The notes beneath the pieces were generated by a model. It did no database searches. It saw nothing but the letters and a program-made list of their open reading frames with translations, and was not told the DNA's origin. A stretch of 8,317 nt of DNA from Streptosporangiaceae bacterium (GTDB taxonomy: Bacteria; Actinomycetota; Actinomycetes; Streptosporangiales; Streptosporangiaceae). A program made the translations under genes and the position numbers. Where the stretch lies: NCBI GenBank assembly GCA_030038715.1, contig JASHSO010000200.1:1-8317 (forward strand). The letters are read 5' to 3'. Of this stretch, positions 6,142 to 8,317 are shown piece by piece. How positions within the stretch are numbered: the first letter of the stretch is position 1; each line of letters starts with the position of its first letter.

Positions 6142-7038
6142 TCAGCGACTCCCGTAGTCACCCCGGTCGCCGCGACGGCGCAGGTATCGCTCGAACTCGC
6201 GCGCGATCGCGTCGCCGCTGGCCTCCGGGAGTTCGGTCGCGTCCTTGGCCTCCTCCAGGCTGCGCACGTACTCGGCCACGTCACTGTCCTGCTCGGCAAG
6301 CTCGTCGACGCCGCGTTCCCAGGCGCGGGCCTCGGCAGGAAGATCGGCGAGCGGAAGCGAGATGTCCAGGATGTCCTCCACGCTGCGGAGCAGTGCGAGG
6401 GTGGCCTTGGGGCTCGGCGGCTGCGCGACGTAGTGCGGCACCGCCGCCCAGAGCGAAACCGACGGCAGTCCCGCTGCCGCGCACGCCTGCTGCAGCACGC
6501 CGACGATGCCGGTCGGTCCCTTGTAGTCGACTGGCTGCACGTGGAGCTGGGCCGCAAGCTCCGGCCCCGATGCCGCCGCGGTCACCTGCAGCGGCCTGGT
6601 ATGCGGTGAGTCGGCCAGCAGGGCGCCGAGCAGGATGACGAGCTCGACGCCGAGGGAGGTGAAGGCTGTGACCAGCTCGGAGGTGAAGCCGCGCCATCGC
6701 ATGTTGGGCTCGATCCCGTGCAGCAGAATGAGGTCGCGGCCCGCCTCGGCGGGCCGCGCGACGGACAGCCGGCTGGTCGGCCATACCAGTTCCTCCGCGC
6801 GGCCGGCGCTGACCTCCATGACCGGCCTGGTGACCTGAAAGTCGTAGTAGTCCTCCGGGTCGATCTCCCCGATGGGCTTGGCGTCCCACGCCAGACCGAG
6901 CTGGCTGATCGCGCCGCTGGCAGCCTCGCCAGCATCGTTCCAGCCCTCGAAGGCGGCGATCAGGGCAGGCGAGGTGAGCTTGCCCGGGGAATCGAGCTCG
7001 ATGTCGAGCCACCTCCCTTGTCCGCCCGGCCGCTGCAT
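6142..7038 (-). CDS. PAC2 family protein
   Basis: This 298-residue protein is assigned to the PAC2 (proteasome assembly chaperone 2-like) family found in archaea and actinobacteria, with Rv2125 as the M. tuberculosis relative. The recognisable blocks are AFEGWNDAGEAAS (29-41), EDYYDFQVTRP (62-72), LLHGIEPNMRWRGF (105-118), LLGALLADSPHTRP (136-149), GPTGIVGVLQQACAAAGLPSVSLWAAVPHYV (174-204), SPKATLALL (209-217) and a charged C-terminal helix ending SGDAIAREFERYLRRR (274-289). A link to proteasome assembly is known for eukaryotic PAC2; the bacterial function is unknown. No membrane segment is visible. The ATG at 7036-7038 is the only plausible start: the coding frame has no better start before the conserved region, although no Shine-Dalgarno precedes it. 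The gene is convergent with the SCO1664-family gene and divergent from the HAD gene. Confidence 0.9.
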   Translation of the reverse strand: MQRPGGQGRWLDIELDSPGKLTSPALIAAFEGWNDAGEAASGAISQLGLAWDAKPIGEIDPEDYYDFQVTRPVMEVSAGRAEELVWPTSRLSVARPAEAGRDLILLHGIEPNMRWRGFTSELVTAFTSLGVELVILLGALLADSPHTRPLQVTAAASGPELAAQLHVQPVDYKGPTGIVGVLQQACAAAGLPSVSLWAAVPHYVAQPPSPKATLALLRSVEDILDISLPLADLPAEARAWERGVDELAEQDSDVAEYVRSLEEAKDATELPEASGDAIAREFERYLRRRGDRGDYGSR

Positions 7039-7054
7039 GGCCGACGTGGCTATC

Positions 7055-7085
7055 AGCCTATGTTCCCCGGCCGGGCCCGGGGCAA
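7055..7085 (-). promoter_or_regulatory. Weak candidate promoter for the PAC2 gene
   Basis: Reading the minus strand, TTGCCC (7085-7080) and TAGGCT (7060-7055) are separated by 19 bases. A start about seven bases on would leave a leader of roughly ten bases before the ATG at 7038. The spacing is long and the -10 match is moderate, so this is only a candidate. Confidence 0.3.
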
Positions 7086-7098
7086 GGCTGGCGCGCCA
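7066..7098. repeat. Two short palindromes in the divergent intergenic region
   Basis: CCCGGCCGGG (7066-7075) and TGGCGCGCCA (7089-7098) are perfect 10-bp palindromes in the 95 bp between the divergent PAC2 and HAD starts. They flank or overlap the weak PAC2 -35 site, so they could be operators. Short G/C palindromes also arise readily by chance at this base composition. Confidence 0.3.
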
Positions 7099-7118
7099 AG
7101 CCCACGAGCCCGGCCGCT

Positions 7119-7124
7119 TACGAT
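7119..7124 (+). promoter_or_regulatory. Candidate -10 element for the HAD hydrolase gene
   Basis: TACGAT ends nine bases before the ATG at 7134, which would give a leader of only about three bases. No clear -35 hexamer is seen and no Shine-Dalgarno precedes the ATG, consistent with a nearly leaderless transcript. Confidence 0.4.
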
Positions 7125-7133
7125 GAGACCATC

Positions 7134-7865
7134 ATGTCGCAACCTGACCGCCGGTCCGCGACGGCGCCGGCCGGTGCCGCGCTCGCTGGCGGGCTTCAGG
7201 CTGTCGTGTTCGACATGGACGGGCTTCTGGTCGATTCTGAGCCGCTCTGGTTCGAAGCAGAGCGCTCGGTGATGGCCAGGCTGGGCGGCAAGTGGACGGC
7301 AGCTGATCAGCACGTGCTGGTGGGCGGCTCGATGACGGTGACCGTCGAGTACCTGCTTGAGCGGGGAACGCGCCCGGTCCCACCCGAGGCTGTCTCAGCC
7401 TGGCTGATCGACTCGATGGTGGAATTGCTGACCACGCGGCCGCTGCCTGTGCTGCCCGGAGCGGTTGAGCTGGTCGCTGAGGTCGCCGCAGAAGGGCTGC
7501 CGTTTGCCCTGGTCACGTCCTCAGAGTCAGCGGTGATGGAGGCCGTGCTCGGCCGACTGGGTGTGGCGTTCCCGGTAACTGTGTGCGGCGCGGACGTGAC
7601 CCGGGCTAAACCGGACCCCGAGGGCTACCTGCTGGCCGCCGCGAAGCTAGGTGTCGATCCACGCTACTCGATTGCTCTGGAGGACTCGCCGAACGGCGTG
7701 GCGGCGGCCGAGGCGGCCGGGTATCTGGCGGTGGCGGTGCCGAGCATTGTGCCGATTCCGGCCATGCCGGGCCGGCTGGTGCTGGACTCACTCGCGGGCC
7801 TCGGCGTGCCGCGGCTGCGAGCACTTGTCCGGGATCTGCGACGCGACTTTGCCCGCCCCCGGTGA
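7134..7865 (+). CDS. HAD superfamily hydrolase, beta-phosphoglucomutase/phosphatase-like (subfamily IA)
   Basis: This 243-residue cytoplasmic enzyme has all four HAD motifs. Motif I is VVFDMDGLLVDSEPLW with nucleophile Asp27 and acid/base Asp29. Motif II is the VTSSES segment (Thr128, Ser129). Motif III is Lys159 in RAKPDPEGYL. Motif IV is LEDSPNGVAAAEAAG with Glu183-Asp184 for magnesium. The helical cap inserted after motif I (about 38-105) is the subfamily IA type seen in beta-phosphoglucomutases and small sugar-phosphate phosphatases. It should therefore hydrolyse or transfer phosphate on a small metabolite; the substrate is not decided. About 20 unconserved residues precede motif I. The ATG at 7134 is chosen because the frame has no better start before motif I and a -10 element lies just upstream. 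A HAD gene beside a PAC2 gene is, as I recall, a recurring actinobacterial arrangement, often near metH, which is not in this window. Confidence 0.92.
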   Translation: MSQPDRRSATAPAGAALAGGLQAVVFDMDGLLVDSEPLWFEAERSVMARLGGKWTAADQHVLVGGSMTVTVEYLLERGTRPVPPEAVSAWLIDSMVELLTTRPLPVLPGAVELVAEVAAEGLPFALVTSSESAVMEAVLGRLGVAFPVTVCGADVTRAKPDPEGYLLAAAKLGVDPRYSIALEDSPNGVAAAEAAGYLAVAVPSIVPIPAMPGRLVLDSLAGLGVPRLRALVRDLRRDFARPR

Positions 7866-7867
7866 CC

Positions 7868-7927
7868 GGCGCCATGTGCGACAATAAAGGCCAAGGCGCC
7901 GAGGGCGTGCGGCAGGCTGGCTGCCGC
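7868..7927 (+). terminator. Two inverted repeats between the HAD and membrane-protein genes
   Basis: CGGCGCC at 7867-7873 pairs with GGCGCCG at 7895-7901 (7 bp, 21-base loop), and GCGGCAG (7909-7915) pairs with CTGCCGC (7921-7927) around a 5-base loop. The second is a compact, stable stem starting 44 bases after the HAD stop and ending five bases before the next Shine-Dalgarno. It could end HAD transcripts or affect initiation of the next gene. There is no T-tract. An AT-rich GACAATAAAG (7880-7889) in the first loop resembles a -10 but has no matching -35. Confidence 0.35.
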
Positions 7928-7931
7928 GAGC

Positions 7932-7936
7932 GGAGG
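7932..7936 (+). promoter_or_regulatory. Shine-Dalgarno for the terminal membrane-protein gene
   Basis: GGAGG lies five bases before the ATG at 7942, closely spaced, and fixes the start of the last, incomplete gene. A 7-bp hairpin ends at 7927, just upstream of it. Confidence 0.7.
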
Positions 7937-7941
7937 CCATC

Positions 7942-8317
7942 ATGAGCACGTGGCTGAGCATCGCTTCCTTCCCGGTCTGCCTCGCCGTGACGGTCGCTGG
8001 GCTGGCACTCAGCGCTCTCGCCTGGCGGAAGCGGGGCGTACGCAGCGGCGTGCGCGGGATTGCGTGGTCGGTGCTGCCGATTGCGCTCTGGCTGACCCAC
8101 TCCATCGGGCTGGTTGGCCATATCGGTTCGGCCGTCGTGCAGTTCGCCCAGGGATTCGCGTTCTCGCCCCGAACATGGTTCGGTGTGGCCCTGCTTGCCG
8201 CAGCCGCCCTGTTGTTCCTCGGCTCAGGTGGCATTCCGCTGCTGCGCTGGCGGCGCCGCAAGAGGCGGGCGACGCAGGGGAGCGAGACCCGAGAGGTAGA
8301 CCGGCAGGCGGCGCCCT
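7942..8317 (+). CDS. Small membrane protein, function unknown (3' end outside window)
   Basis: An open frame of 125 codons starts at ATG 7942 behind a good Shine-Dalgarno and runs past the window end without a stop. I do not recognise the family. The protein shows three hydrophobic segments: about residues 5-27 (start STWLSIASFPVCLAV), about 40-62 (GIAWSVLPIALWLTHSIGLVGH) and about 79-101 (WFGVALLAAAALLFLGSGG). Short basic loops (WRKRGVRSGVR, 28-38) separate the first two, and a strongly basic stretch RWRRRKRR (102-109) follows the third. The positive-inside rule suggests both the 28-38 loop and the C-terminal tail are cytoplasmic, with the N terminus outside. The tail becomes charged and polar (TQGSETREVDRQ), so the gene probably ends soon. 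It follows the HAD gene by 76 bp on the same strand. Confidence 0.75.
   Translation, partial: MSTWLSIASFPVCLAVTVAGLALSALAWRKRGVRSGVRGIAWSVLPIALWLTHSIGLVGHIGSAVVQFAQGFAFSPRTWFGVALLAAAALLFLGSGGIPLLRWRRRKRRATQGSETREVDRQAAP

Noticed and set aside
7875..7890. AT-rich GACAATAAAG as a promoter for the membrane-protein gene
   Set aside because: No -35-like hexamer lies 16-19 bases upstream, so only the -10 resemblance supports it.
1..8317. tRNA, rRNA, CRISPR array, insertion sequence, phage or defence genes
   Set aside because: I looked on both strands by eye and saw no repeat-spacer pattern, transposase motifs, tRNA-like cloverleaf or terminal repeats. Gene-free stretches are all under 100 bases.

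Overview
The window reads as chromosomal DNA from a high-GC actinobacterium. Codon third positions are strongly G/C. The middle block contains three families that as far as I know are essentially actinobacterial and travel together: an MSMEG_4193-type histidine phosphatase, a DUF3090 protein and an SCO1664-family protein (Rv2135c, Rv2134c and Rv2133c in Mycobacterium tuberculosis, from memory). Two genes also look leaderless, with a -10 element six bases before the ATG, a common actinobacterial arrangement. I cannot name the genus.

Region 1 (1-3245, plus strand) is the distal part of a peptide/nickel-type ABC importer operon. It holds the C-terminal end of a DppC-like permease, a single polypeptide with two fused DppD/DppF-type ATPase modules (706 aa), and a DppB-like permease whose ATG overlaps the ATPase stop (ATGA). 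The order C-DF-B is unusual, and no substrate-binding protein is in view, so the transported substrate cannot be stated.

Region 2 (3304-6134, plus strand) starts with a DUF1707-FHA protein behind its own good promoter. The histidine phosphatase follows, also with a promoter-like -10 directly before its start, then DUF3090 and the SCO1664-family kinase-like protein, the last three tightly packed. A phosphothreonine-reading FHA domain, a phosphatase fold and a kinase-like fold suggest phosphate-based regulation or metabolism, but the role of the trio is not established.

Region 3 (6142-8317) has a PAC2-family gene on the minus strand, convergent with the SCO1664-family gene with only 7 bp between stops. 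A 95-bp divergent intergenic region separates it from a plus-strand HAD-superfamily hydrolase, followed by a small three-helix membrane protein that runs off the window. In many relatives the mycothiol ligase gene mshC lies between the SCO1664-family gene and the PAC2/HAD pair; here there is no room for it.

I found no tRNA, rRNA, CRISPR array, transposase or phage gene. No gene-free stretch exceeds 100 bases. The window looks like ordinary chromosome; the points most worth checking are the duplicated tetracysteine motif of the fused ATPase, the paired leaderless promoters and the missing mshC.
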